15,452 bases of DNA, taken from the NCBI GenBank assembly GCA_964525625.1, contig CAZGKY010000045.1:1-15452 (forward strand). The letters run 5' to 3'. The notes beneath the pieces are model-generated. The model was not told the DNA's origin and searched no databases. It saw only the letters and a program-made list of their open reading frames with translations. This document shows, piece by piece, positions 7,871 to 14,554 of the stretch (position 1 is its first letter; each line of letters begins with the position of its first letter). This stretch comes from Stramentimicrobium sp964525625. Lineage in GTDB: Bacteria > Atribacterota > Phoenicimicrobiia > Phoenicimicrobiales > Stramentimicrobiaceae. Position numbers and translations under genes: made by a program.

Positions 7871-9379
7871 TTATAAGTTTTTTAGTTTGGCAAAATCTTT
7901 AAAACAGGATTTGTTTTTAAGATATAACTTCTGGTAAATAGGGAAAAGTTTTGTCTTATAGAAATTATGTTTTTTTAAATCAGGATAATAAATATTTTGA
8001 TTATGAACCATTTTACTTACAGCTTCTTGATAATTATATATCGATAATCCTAGCACAGCTAATATGGTATTCCCCAAGAGACCACTTTCAGAGACAGAAG
8101 TTTGGATGATTTTTTGTCCCAGTACATCAGCCTTTATCTGATTTAAAAGATGATTACGGGAACCTCCCCCCGAGGTTTTAATGGAAATGGCTCTTCCAGT
8201 AAGCTGAGAATACTGCTGAATTAATAACATATTTTCCCATAAATGAAAAGCAATTCCTTGGAAAATGGCTTTACGCAGATCAGTAAGATTATGCTGTGAG
8301 TTTAAGCCAAAAAAGATACCGCTGGCCTCTGGATTCCAGTGCGGACTTCTGGAACCTTCTAAAAAGGGAAGAAAGAAGAGTGGATTATTTTCCATTAGGC
8401 TTTCATTATCAGAAAAGGACCATAAATTTTCTTTGAATAGGCTGTTAAACCAAAGAACTGATTGCCCAGTGCTCTGGGTCACTCCAAATAAAATATCTGT
8501 ATCCATAAAAAAAGGGTAATGATAAAAATTAGATATGTTTGGTTTAAATTGGGAGTTTTGAGGTATAACAATACCTATAATATCAGAAGTTCCACTAACA
8601 TTAAATCCGACAAAAGGACTAGAAATACCAGTTCCAATAATACTGCTAATGGAATCCATTTCACCAGCAATAACTGGTATACCCTCTTTCAGTCCTAAAT
8701 CTTGATTAACACTTTTTAAAGTTGAGCCAATAATGGTTTCACTGGAAAAAGCTCTGGGAATGAAATTATCTCTAATTTTTAAGGCAGTTAGTAAATTTGT
8801 ATTTAATTCCCCAGTGTTGATATTGCGAAACTCACGGCTACTCCATAGGCTGGTAGAACAAATTCCGGTTAATTTGTAATTGATATAATCTTTTGGCTCT
8901 AATAGATAATGTAGGTTTTTAATTGTTTCTGGCTCATTTTTTTTTAGCCAGAGTAATTTAGCTAAACGAGAATAAGGAGTCAAGGGAGAAGGTAACTCTA
9001 CTTTAATATTTTGCTTTCTCAAAATATTTTTAATTATTTTTATTTCCCTAATGGCACGTCTATCCTGCCAGATGATGCTGGGTCGTAATATTTTTCTTTT
9101 TTGGTCTAGAAATACCATACTAGGGCTATGTCCACAGCAGGCAATTGCCCTGATAAGGTACTGACTTTTCTTGGTGTAAAGCTTATTATTGGACAGTATT
9201 TCTTTTACTTCATATTTGATTATCTCCCACCATGATCTGGGATCCTGTTCGACCATATATGGTGATGGTGAGAAAGAAGTAACAGGTTTTTCTGCTTTGT
9301 CTATAATTCTTCCTGAAATATCAATAAGAGCAGTTTTAATTGAGCTGGTTCCTAAATCAATAGATAGAATAAAAGACAT
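7871..9379 (-). CDS. FGGY-family carbohydrate kinase (xylulokinase/gluconokinase-like)
   Basis: ATP-dependent phosphorylation of a sugar, keto-sugar or sugar acid. From ATG 9379 it has 502 residues, the usual FGGY length. The N-terminal ATP phosphate-binding loop is SIDLGTSSIK (Asp8). ACCGHSPSMVFLD and IIWQDRRA follow, then the catalytic Asp242 in AGEMDSISSIIG, FNVSGTSDI, FLEGSRSPHWNPEASG (the xylulokinase-type substrate/ATP segment) and KTSGGGSRN near the adenine-binding region. The ATG at 9379 is nine bases from GAGGA on the minus strand; an in-frame TTG two codons upstream is less likely. It is the first gene of the three-gene minus-strand operon, divergent from the IclR gene. An inverted repeat unit (9383-9391) overlaps its Shine-Dalgarno region, so its translation or transcription may be controlled there. 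Substrate unknown; a keto-sugar or sugar acid fits the neighbours. Confidence 0.92.
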   Translation of the reverse strand: MSFILSIDLGTSSIKTALIDISGRIIDKAEKPVTSFSPSPYMVEQDPRSWWEIIKYEVKEILSNNKLYTKKSQYLIRAIACCGHSPSMVFLDQKRKILRPSIIWQDRRAIREIKIIKNILRKQNIKVELPSPLTPYSRLAKLLWLKKNEPETIKNLHYLLEPKDYINYKLTGICSTSLWSSREFRNINTGELNTNLLTALKIRDNFIPRAFSSETIIGSTLKSVNQDLGLKEGIPVIAGEMDSISSIIGTGISSPFVGFNVSGTSDIIGIVIPQNSQFKPNISNFYHYPFFMDTDILFGVTQSTGQSVLWFNSLFKENLWSFSDNESLMENNPLFFLPFLEGSRSPHWNPEASGIFFGLNSQHNLTDLRKAIFQGIAFHLWENMLLIQQYSQLTGRAISIKTSGGGSRNHLLNQIKADVLGQKIIQTSVSESGLLGNTILAVLGLSIYNYQEAVSKMVHNQNIYYPDLKKHNFYKTKLFPIYQKLYLKNKSCFKDFAKLKNL

Positions 9380-9382
9380 TAC

Positions 9383-9391
9383 CAAATTTCC
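9383..9391. repeat. Inverted repeat unit CAAATTTCC, candidate operator half at kinase start
   Basis: CAAATTTCC at 9383-9391 is the exact reverse complement of GGAAATTTG at 9606-9614. The two copies lie at opposite ends of the divergent kinase/iclR intergenic region. The GGAAAT/ATTTCC core resembles the E. coli IclR half-site as I recall it. The left copy overlaps the kinase Shine-Dalgarno, which alone could explain its purine-rich strand. Confidence 0.3.
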
Positions 9392-9522
9392 TCATTGTTT
9401 AATTGTAATAAATTTAAATAGAGTTATTTATTATTTTTTGTAATCAATATTACATTAATAAATAATTGATCACTAATAATTTATATAGATAATAGGTTTA
9501 AATATTTAAGAGCTAATGAGGT

Positions 9523-9551
9523 TTGACATTATCAATTTTTTAAAATAAAAT
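9523..9551 (+). promoter_or_regulatory. Strong sigma-70 promoter for the IclR-family gene
   Basis: A perfect -35 TTGACA (9523-9528), an optimal 17-base spacer and -10 TAAAAT (9546-9551, 5 of 6). The transcript would start near 9558 and leave a leader of about 85 bases before the ATG at 9643. The predicted start lies inside the dyad at 9556-9566. Confidence 0.7.
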
Positions 9552-9555
9552 AATA

Positions 9556-9566
9556 GAACAGCGTTC
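9556..9566. promoter_or_regulatory. Dyad at predicted transcription start, candidate operator
   Basis: GAACAGCGTTC has perfect 4-base arms (GAAC/GTTC) around AGC and sits directly over the expected +1 of the promoter at 9523-9551. An autorepressor would bind in such a place. Binding by the adjacent IclR protein is inference only, and short dyads arise by chance. Confidence 0.35.
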
Positions 9567-9605
9567 AATAATTTTAGCATATGTGGAATGAAAAGTAAAT
9601 TAGAC

Positions 9606-9626
9606 GGAAATTTGATTTATATTTCC
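9606..9626. promoter_or_regulatory. GGAAAT-N9-ATTTCC dyad upstream of iclR, candidate operator
   Basis: GGAAAT (9606-9611) and ATTTCC (9621-9626) form a perfect 6-base inverted repeat nine bases apart, ending 16 bases before the regulator's ATG. The half-sites resemble the E. coli IclR consensus half-site (TGGAAAT), though the spacing is wider. Its repeat mate is at the kinase start (9383-9391). Confidence 0.4.
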
Positions 9627-9642
9627 AAAACCGAGGTAAACT

Positions 9643-10458
9643 ATGAAAGGTAAAGTGATTCATTCCATCGACCGAACTCTTCAGATATTAGAACTATTTA
9701 GCTTACAGAAACCAGAATGGGGAATAAGTGAAATAAGTAGAGAATTAAATCTCTATAAAAGCTCGATACATAATACCTTGTATACTCTTTTTAAAAGGGG
9801 TTTTGTTTCTAAGAATCCTGATAATGGTAAGTATCGTTTGTCAATTAAATTTTTTGAATTAGGGAGTATAGTATTAGAGAATATCGATTTAAGGAAGATT
9901 GCTCATCCTTATATGGAACAACTTGCTAAGGAATTCAATGAAACAGTCCATCTGGGAATACTTTCAGAAGGAGAAGTGGTTTCTATTGAGCAGGAAAAAT
10001 CTAATCAAACTCTACAACCACAAATATATATAGGCAGAAGGGCACCTCTTCATTGTACCGGAGTTGGGAAAGTGCTACTGGCTTTTCTTAATGAAGAGGA
10101 AATTGATCGAATTATTCGGGAAAAGGGATTAAAAAAGTTTACTAATAATACAATTACTGATGCCTTCCAATTAAAGAAAGAACTACGGAAGATTCGTAAT
10201 CTTGGTTATGCCATTGATAATATGGAACATGAGTCGGGAGTTCGTTGTATCGCTGCCCCAATTAAGGATTATCAAGGTAATATTATTGCCTCCATGAGTT
10301 TGTCAGGCCCTGCTTTTCGTATTGAAGAGGACCGAATTCCCTACATAAAAGAAAGGGTTATTTATTATTGTCGATTAATTTCACAGGCTATGGGTTATAA
10401 TGATGAAGGGATAGATAAAAGAAGAGATAGTTTTACTATTAATATTATTCCTGAATAA
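9643..10458 (+). CDS. IclR-family transcriptional regulator
   Basis: Dimeric DNA-binding regulator that usually responds to a small organic acid or sugar-acid metabolite. The 271 residues comprise an N-terminal winged helix-turn-helix (about 6-68: SIDRTLQILELFS, ISEISRELNLYKSSIHNTL, KRGFVSKN, GKYRLSIKF) and the C-terminal IclR effector domain (about 80-255: GRRAPLHCTGVGKVLLA at 131-147, NLGYAIDNMEHESGVRCIAAPI, ASMSLSGP). The ATG follows GAGG (9633-9636) by six bases, a clear start. It is divergent from the kinase operon and followed on the same strand by the aldolase-family gene, the classic place for a local regulator of both sides. Promoter and dyads upstream suggest autoregulation. Whether it represses or activates cannot be read from the sequence. 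Confidence 0.94.
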   Translation: MKGKVIHSIDRTLQILELFSLQKPEWGISEISRELNLYKSSIHNTLYTLFKRGFVSKNPDNGKYRLSIKFFELGSIVLENIDLRKIAHPYMEQLAKEFNETVHLGILSEGEVVSIEQEKSNQTLQPQIYIGRRAPLHCTGVGKVLLAFLNEEEIDRIIREKGLKKFTNNTITDAFQLKKELRKIRNLGYAIDNMEHESGVRCIAAPIKDYQGNIIASMSLSGPAFRIEEDRIPYIKERVIYYCRLISQAMGYNDEGIDKRRDSFTINIIPE

Positions 10459-10462
10459 TTAA

Positions 10463-10499
10463 TTAACTGATCATGCACTCTGTGCTCTAATCAGGTTAA
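10463..10499 (+). promoter_or_regulatory. Two-tier stem-loop between iclR and the aldolase-family gene
   Basis: TTAACTGAT (10463-10471) pairs with ATCAGGTTAA (10490-10499) with one bulged G. Inside it GCAC (10475-10478) pairs with GTGC (10482-10485) around TCT. No T-run follows, so it is not a classic intrinsic terminator. It could be an attenuator, an mRNA-processing hairpin or, as DNA, an operator dyad for the downstream transport/catabolic genes. Confidence 0.45.
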
Positions 10500-10561
10500 G
10501 AAGTATGAAATATTAAAATAATTAGAATATTGCTATAAAAAAAGGAGAAATTATAATTGTC

Positions 10562-11482
10562 ATGTTCGATAAAGAAAAGTATGGAAGAATTTTGATACCT
10601 ATGGTCACACCCTTTCAGGAAGACCAGAGTGTTGATTATGAAGCTGCAGTGCAAATTGCCGAAAGACTAATTAGAGATGGTCTGACAGATACCTTAATTA
10701 TTTCTGGAACTACCGGTGAGTTCTTTTCTATGAAATTTGAGGAGAGAATAAAATTATTTCAGATAATTAAAGAGGCTGTGGGGAGTAAAATACCACTTAT
10801 TGCAGGAACAGCCTGTATTTCAACTATAGAAACTATTCAGTTAACCAAGGCAGTGGAAGAAATGGGTTATGAAACAGCAATGATTGCCAGTCCCTATTAT
10901 ACCAAGCCCAACCAGCTGGAACTTTATAATCACTTCAAGAATATTGCTCACTCTACAAAAATGTATATTACTTTATACAATATTCCAATATTTACTGGTG
11001 TTAATCTAAATCCGGAAACAGTTGCCAGATTATCGGAAATTAAAAATATTGTAGCCATAAAAGAAGAGGCAGAATTAAATCCCAAACAGATTACTGAGTA
11101 TATCAATGTTACTCCCAAAGACTTTATTGTGTATTGTGGTGATGATACTATGATTATTGAATCCCTGGCTCAGGGAGGTGAGGAAAGAATTGGAGGAGTA
11201 ATTAGTGGCGGTTCACATATTATTGGAAAACAGATGCGCAAAATGATAAATACTTTTATAAAAGGCAATGTTTGTGAAGCTGCCAGAATGCAGCAAGAGT
11301 TCTTACCTCTTTTCCGTTCCTTTGGACAGAATAACCGTTATAATCCGGTAGCTTTATTAAAAGCGGCAATGCATTTGGTCGGATATCCGGCTGGTATTCC
11401 TCGCTTACCACTAATACCTGCTACAGAAAAAGAAAAAGAAAATCTAAAAGCAATACTAAAAAAACTAAATATTATAAATTAA
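10562..11482 (+). CDS. DapA/KDG-aldolase/NAL-family lyase
   Basis: Class I (Schiff-base) aldolase or dehydratase of the dihydrodipicolinate synthase/N-acetylneuraminate lyase superfamily. Such enzymes join or split pyruvate-containing compounds; catabolic members act on 2-keto-3-deoxy sugar acids and sialic acid. The 306 residues are the normal length for one TIM barrel. Visible are ILIPMVTPF at the N-terminus, SGTTGEFFS (Thr50-Thr51-Gly52-Glu53), catalytic Tyr139 in TLYNIPIFTG and Schiff-base Lys167 in IVAIKEE. The ATG at 10562 lies 14 bases after GGAG (10544-10547), a rather long spacing, but no better start is visible. The context (IclR regulator, kinase and dehydrogenases, TRAP transporter) argues for a catabolic role, not lysine synthesis. 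The glycine-poor active-site loop and the KEE sequence do not allow a substrate to be named. Confidence 0.88.
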   Translation: MFDKEKYGRILIPMVTPFQEDQSVDYEAAVQIAERLIRDGLTDTLIISGTTGEFFSMKFEERIKLFQIIKEAVGSKIPLIAGTACISTIETIQLTKAVEEMGYETAMIASPYYTKPNQLELYNHFKNIAHSTKMYITLYNIPIFTGVNLNPETVARLSEIKNIVAIKEEAELNPKQITEYINVTPKDFIVYCGDDTMIIESLAQGGEERIGGVISGGSHIIGKQMRKMINTFIKGNVCEAARMQQEFLPLFRSFGQNNRYNPVALLKAAMHLVGYPAGIPRLPLIPATEKEKENLKAILKKLNIIN

Positions 11483-11628
11483 GTGGAGGTAGAGATTTGA
11501 TTTCTTAAAAATGGGAAATAAGAATAAAAAGTGAATTATCAAAAATTTGGATTGGTGACTGCTAATATAGTTAAATAATTTATAGATTTTTATAGATTTT
11601 ATAAAGTAACAATTAATTGAAGGTGGTA

Positions 11629-12759
11629 ATGTCTATTCCAATGAAGAAAATATTAAATGAAATTGAACACCATAAAAATATTAATCCAGAGGGAGAGAAA
11701 AAAATTAGCCAGGTACTGCTGTGGGAAGAAGTTAATATGCTTCCCCTCCTTTTTTGGAAACCACATCATCAGAGGGTACCCGGATTTACCTTTAATATGA
11801 AAGAACAGTTTTATGACAAAGAAAAGATGTTATATGCTCATCTGGAGGAGATTTTAGATTGTGCACCAGATATTCATGAAGCAGTTGTTTGTATACGTCC
11901 CAATTTTGGCACAATCTTTATTCCCGCGATTATGGGACTATCCTTTCAGGTTCCTCCAGAAACCTTCCCCTGGCTAACCTCACATCTAACAAGAGATGAA
12001 GTAAAAAAAATGACTTTTCCTGATCTGGATAATAATATAATGATGCAAAGAGCAATTGAATATTTGCACTATTTTCAACAATCGGTCCCTCCCTGGATTC
12101 ATATTTATTTACCGGATACCCAGGGTCCATTTGATATTGCCCATGCTATTTTAGGGCAGGATATTTTTTTATCTATCTATGATGAACCTGATTTAGTGCA
12201 TTATTTATTAGATTTCTCTACAGAGTTATATATTGAGGTAACCAAAAGATTAAAAATGGTTATTAATGAACCAATGAATTGTTGTTATCACGGTCATGCC
12301 CTGGTAAGAGGAATTTATATGTCTAATGGAGGTACCAGAATTTCTGAAGATAGTGCTACCTTACTCTCTCCTCGACATATAGACGAGTATGTAATTCCCT
12401 ATGATAAGCAAGCATTAAGAGTTTTTGGCGGCGGCTTTGTGCATTATTGCGGTAAACATGATTATCTATTGGAGGCTTATTTACAGTTAGAAGAAGTAAG
12501 AGCAATAAATTTAGGCAATCCAGAGCGTTATGATTTTTATACAACTATGGAAAAATTTTTAGAACATAAGAAAGTGTACTTTGGTTTATGGCCGAAGGAA
12601 GAGCTGGAGGTTATTGAAAGCTATATAAAAAGAATAAAAGAAAAAACAGAGGGAGGGAAGAGGGGACTTTTATTGCATTTTGATGAATCTATGTTTCCAG
12701 AATATTCCAGCGAAGAGGTATTAAAACTTTGGTATAATAAAGACACGACAGAGAATTAA
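11629..12759 (+). CDS. Uroporphyrinogen decarboxylase (URO-D) family protein, possible corrinoid-dependent methyltransferase
   Basis: URO-D superfamily TIM barrel. Besides true haem-pathway HemE, the family includes zinc-dependent methyltransferases (MtaA/CmuA type) that move methyl groups to or from corrinoid proteins or thiols. About 376 residues. Seen are the long N-terminal region with LLFWKPHHQ, YLPDTQGPFDIAHAILG (about 161-177), YDEPDLVHYLLD, NGGTRISEDSATLLSPRHIDEYV and GGFVHYCGKHDYLLE, where His272 and Cys274 sit where MtaA-like members carry zinc ligands. It lacks the N-terminal arginine signature I would expect of HemE, so haem synthesis is unlikely. Start choice is uncertain: ATG 11629 is five bases after GAAGG, TTG 11617 is in frame upstream and ATG 11641 downstream. 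It lies between the aldolase-family gene (146 bases away) and dctP (99 bases away), so it probably belongs to the same regulon. Its substrate is unknown. Confidence 0.8.
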   Translation: MSIPMKKILNEIEHHKNINPEGEKKISQVLLWEEVNMLPLLFWKPHHQRVPGFTFNMKEQFYDKEKMLYAHLEEILDCAPDIHEAVVCIRPNFGTIFIPAIMGLSFQVPPETFPWLTSHLTRDEVKKMTFPDLDNNIMMQRAIEYLHYFQQSVPPWIHIYLPDTQGPFDIAHAILGQDIFLSIYDEPDLVHYLLDFSTELYIEVTKRLKMVINEPMNCCYHGHALVRGIYMSNGGTRISEDSATLLSPRHIDEYVIPYDKQALRVFGGGFVHYCGKHDYLLEAYLQLEEVRAINLGNPERYDFYTTMEKFLEHKKVYFGLWPKEELEVIESYIKRIKEKTEGGKRGLLLHFDESMFPEYSSEEVLKLWYNKDTTEN

Positions 12760-12858
12760 TAATAGGAATAGAAGGGGGTGAAGACAAGAAAGATTAAAAG
12801 ATAAGTAGAGAAAATATAATCAAAAAAATTGTGTTAGAAAAGTAAGGAGGTAAAGATA

Positions 12859-13863
12859 ATGACTATTAATAGATTATTTATTCTATTGCTTATCATAACC
12901 TTTGCGTTAATTAATTGTTTTAATGTATCTGCTTCTACTATAACTTTAACCTGGTCTTCAGTTAGTGTTCCTGAAGATGCACACACTAAAGCAATGCAAG
13001 TTTTCAAGGAAGAAGTGGAAAAACTTTCGGCAGGAAAGATAAAGGTAGACCTCTACATTGCCGGGGCTATTTATACTCAAGAAGCAGAGCTAGCAGCCTG
13101 TAGAGAAGGCACTTTAGATATGGCTTATTATGGGGCTAATTGGGTAGCAGAATTTATTCCCTATATGTCTATGTTTGCTGCAGCATATACATTTAGTGGC
13201 TATGATCATATGACTAAAGTGATGAATGGTAATATTGGTAAAAAAGTTTTTGAAGAGGTAGCTCAAAAAATTGGAGTAAGGCCTTTAGCAGCTTTCTACT
13301 TGGGAACCAGGCAGCTTAATTTAGTAGAAAAAGTAGGACCAGTTAGAACTCCCCAAGACATGAAGGGTGTTAAGTTAAGAATGCCTGCTAGTCCAGCTTG
13401 GATTGCTTTAGGTAAAGCTCTTGGTGGTAATCCTACACCAATGAGTTTCGGAGAAGTATATATGGGCTTAAAGACTGGAGCTATTGAAGGACAGGATAAT
13501 CCTTTGCCTACCAATAAAAATGCTAAGTTTTATGAAGTAACTAAATACATAGTTCTTACCGATCATGTAGTTAATTCAGTTTGGCCAACTATTAATGAGA
13601 AAAAGTGGCAGTCTTTAAGTGATATAGATCAATTAGTGATATTAAAAGCAATTGAAAAAGCACGAAAATTTTGTGATGAGACAAATCTAAAAGCCGAAGC
13701 TGAGTTACTCGATTTCTTTAGAGATCAAGGATTAATTATTATTGAAGATCCCGATAAAGAAGCTTTTGCTGCCTATGCTAAGAATTATTATCTCACTGAA
13801 GGAAAGGATATATCAAAAGATTGGGATATGAAGCTTTATGAAGAAATTCAAGCAATGAAATAA
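12859..13863 (+). CDS. dctP: TRAP transporter substrate-binding protein (DctP family)
   Basis: Secreted or periplasm-facing binding protein that captures a carboxylate-containing solute and hands it to the TRAP permease. The 334 residues begin with a signal peptide: charged MTINR, a hydrophobic stretch to about residue 18, and probable cleavage after NVSAS near 25. Cys20 does not fit a lipobox because Asn precedes it. Family features are EEVEKLSAGKIKVDLYIAG near 51-69, a conserved Arg174 in VKLRMPASP, which in characterised members such as SiaP binds the ligand carboxylate, and SFGEVYMGLKTGAIEGQDNP near 196-215. The Shine-Dalgarno AAGGAGG shortly before ATG 12859 is one of the strongest in the window. 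A TATAAT at 12815-12820 has no good -35. It is separated from dctQ by 180 bases holding a long hairpin. Ligand unknown; a sugar acid fits the neighbours. Confidence 0.95.
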   Translation: MTINRLFILLLIITFALINCFNVSASTITLTWSSVSVPEDAHTKAMQVFKEEVEKLSAGKIKVDLYIAGAIYTQEAELAACREGTLDMAYYGANWVAEFIPYMSMFAAAYTFSGYDHMTKVMNGNIGKKVFEEVAQKIGVRPLAAFYLGTRQLNLVEKVGPVRTPQDMKGVKLRMPASPAWIALGKALGGNPTPMSFGEVYMGLKTGAIEGQDNPLPTNKNAKFYEVTKYIVLTDHVVNSVWPTINEKKWQSLSDIDQLVILKAIEKARKFCDETNLKAEAELLDFFRDQGLIIIEDPDKEAFAAYAKNYYLTEGKDISKDWDMKLYEEIQAMK

Positions 13864-13884
13864 AAATACATATAAAATGCTGTA

Positions 13885-13950
13885 ATAATATAAAGCGGAT
13901 GGTTTTGTTGCTATTCTTTTATAGTTATAAAACCCTCTGCTTTATATTAT
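13885..13950 (+). repeat. Long intercistronic hairpin between dctP and dctQ
   Basis: The left arm 13885-13906 and right arm 13929-13950 pair at 20 of 22 positions around a 22-base loop (13907-13928). The arm core is ATAATATAAAGC plus GGTTTT. There is no following uninterrupted T-run. A hairpin after the binding-protein gene commonly stabilises that mRNA or causes partial termination, so dctP is made in excess over the membrane subunits; that role here is inferred from position. The rest of the 180-base gap (13864-14043) is AT-rich with no gene. Confidence 0.7.
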
Positions 13951-14043
13951 AATTAAAGAGAATTTTATTATTTTCAAAAAAATGAGTAAATAAATTTTCT
14001 TATTATTTATGATCGCATATTTATTTTTGGGAAAGGAGAAGAA

Positions 14044-14553
14044 TTGTTTAAAGTGTCAATTATGGTAAATAATCTAAAAAGAATTGGGATGAAATTATTA
14101 GATTTTATAGAAATATATTTACCTTCTTTTGTGTTTTTTCTTTTATTTATTGTTTTTATGTTACAAATAATTTTCCGGTATTTTTTTGTCCCTTTAACTT
14201 GGCCTGAAGAGTTTGTCCAGATAGCTTTTATATGGGTTACCTTGTTTGGTGCCTGTTTTGCTCAAAGGATGAACGCTCATGTAAAGTTTACTATGATTTA
14301 TGATAAAGCAAATCCCAGAACTCAAATATGGATAAGATTGATTGGAAATATATTAGTTTTTATAGCTTTTACTCTTTCTCTTTTTCCAACATATAAGTAT
14401 ATAAATTTTATGTCTTTTAAAAAATCCAATGTACTTAAAATTCCCATGAATATAGGTTTTGCACCCTATATTGTATTTCTTATCTTTATTATAATACGAT
14501 TGAGTTATGATATTATCAAAGATATTAAAAAACTAAGCCAGGGAGAAAAATAG
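14044..14553 (+). CDS. dctQ: TRAP transporter small permease (DctQ family)
   Basis: Small integral membrane subunit of the tripartite TRAP transporter; it supports the large permease and docks the binding protein. The 169 residues show four hydrophobic segments at about 25-48, 54-76, 99-119 and 136-156, the normal DctQ topology. The family motif WPEEF follows the first segment, and the stretch FGACFAQRMNAHVKF ends the second. The TTG start at 14044 is five bases from AGGAG (14034-14038); GTG 14053 and ATG 14062 are further from it and less likely. The next gene, dctM, starts one base after the TAG stop, so the two are translationally linked. Confidence 0.92.
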   Translation: MFKVSIMVNNLKRIGMKLLDFIEIYLPSFVFFLLFIVFMLQIIFRYFFVPLTWPEEFVQIAFIWVTLFGACFAQRMNAHVKFTMIYDKANPRTQIWIRLIGNILVFIAFTLSLFPTYKYINFMSFKKSNVLKIPMNIGFAPYIVFLIFIIIRLSYDIIKDIKKLSQGEK

Positions 14554-14554
14554 T

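Noticed and set aside
11629..12759. URO-D family gene as haem-pathway hemE
   Set aside because: No other haem genes are nearby, the expected HemE N-terminal arginine signature was not seen, and an MtaA-like HxC is present.
12859..12940. DctP as a lipoprotein with Cys20 as lipidation site
   Set aside because: The residues before Cys20 are Leu-Ile-Asn, which do not fit a lipobox; an ordinary signal peptide cut near residue 25 fits better.
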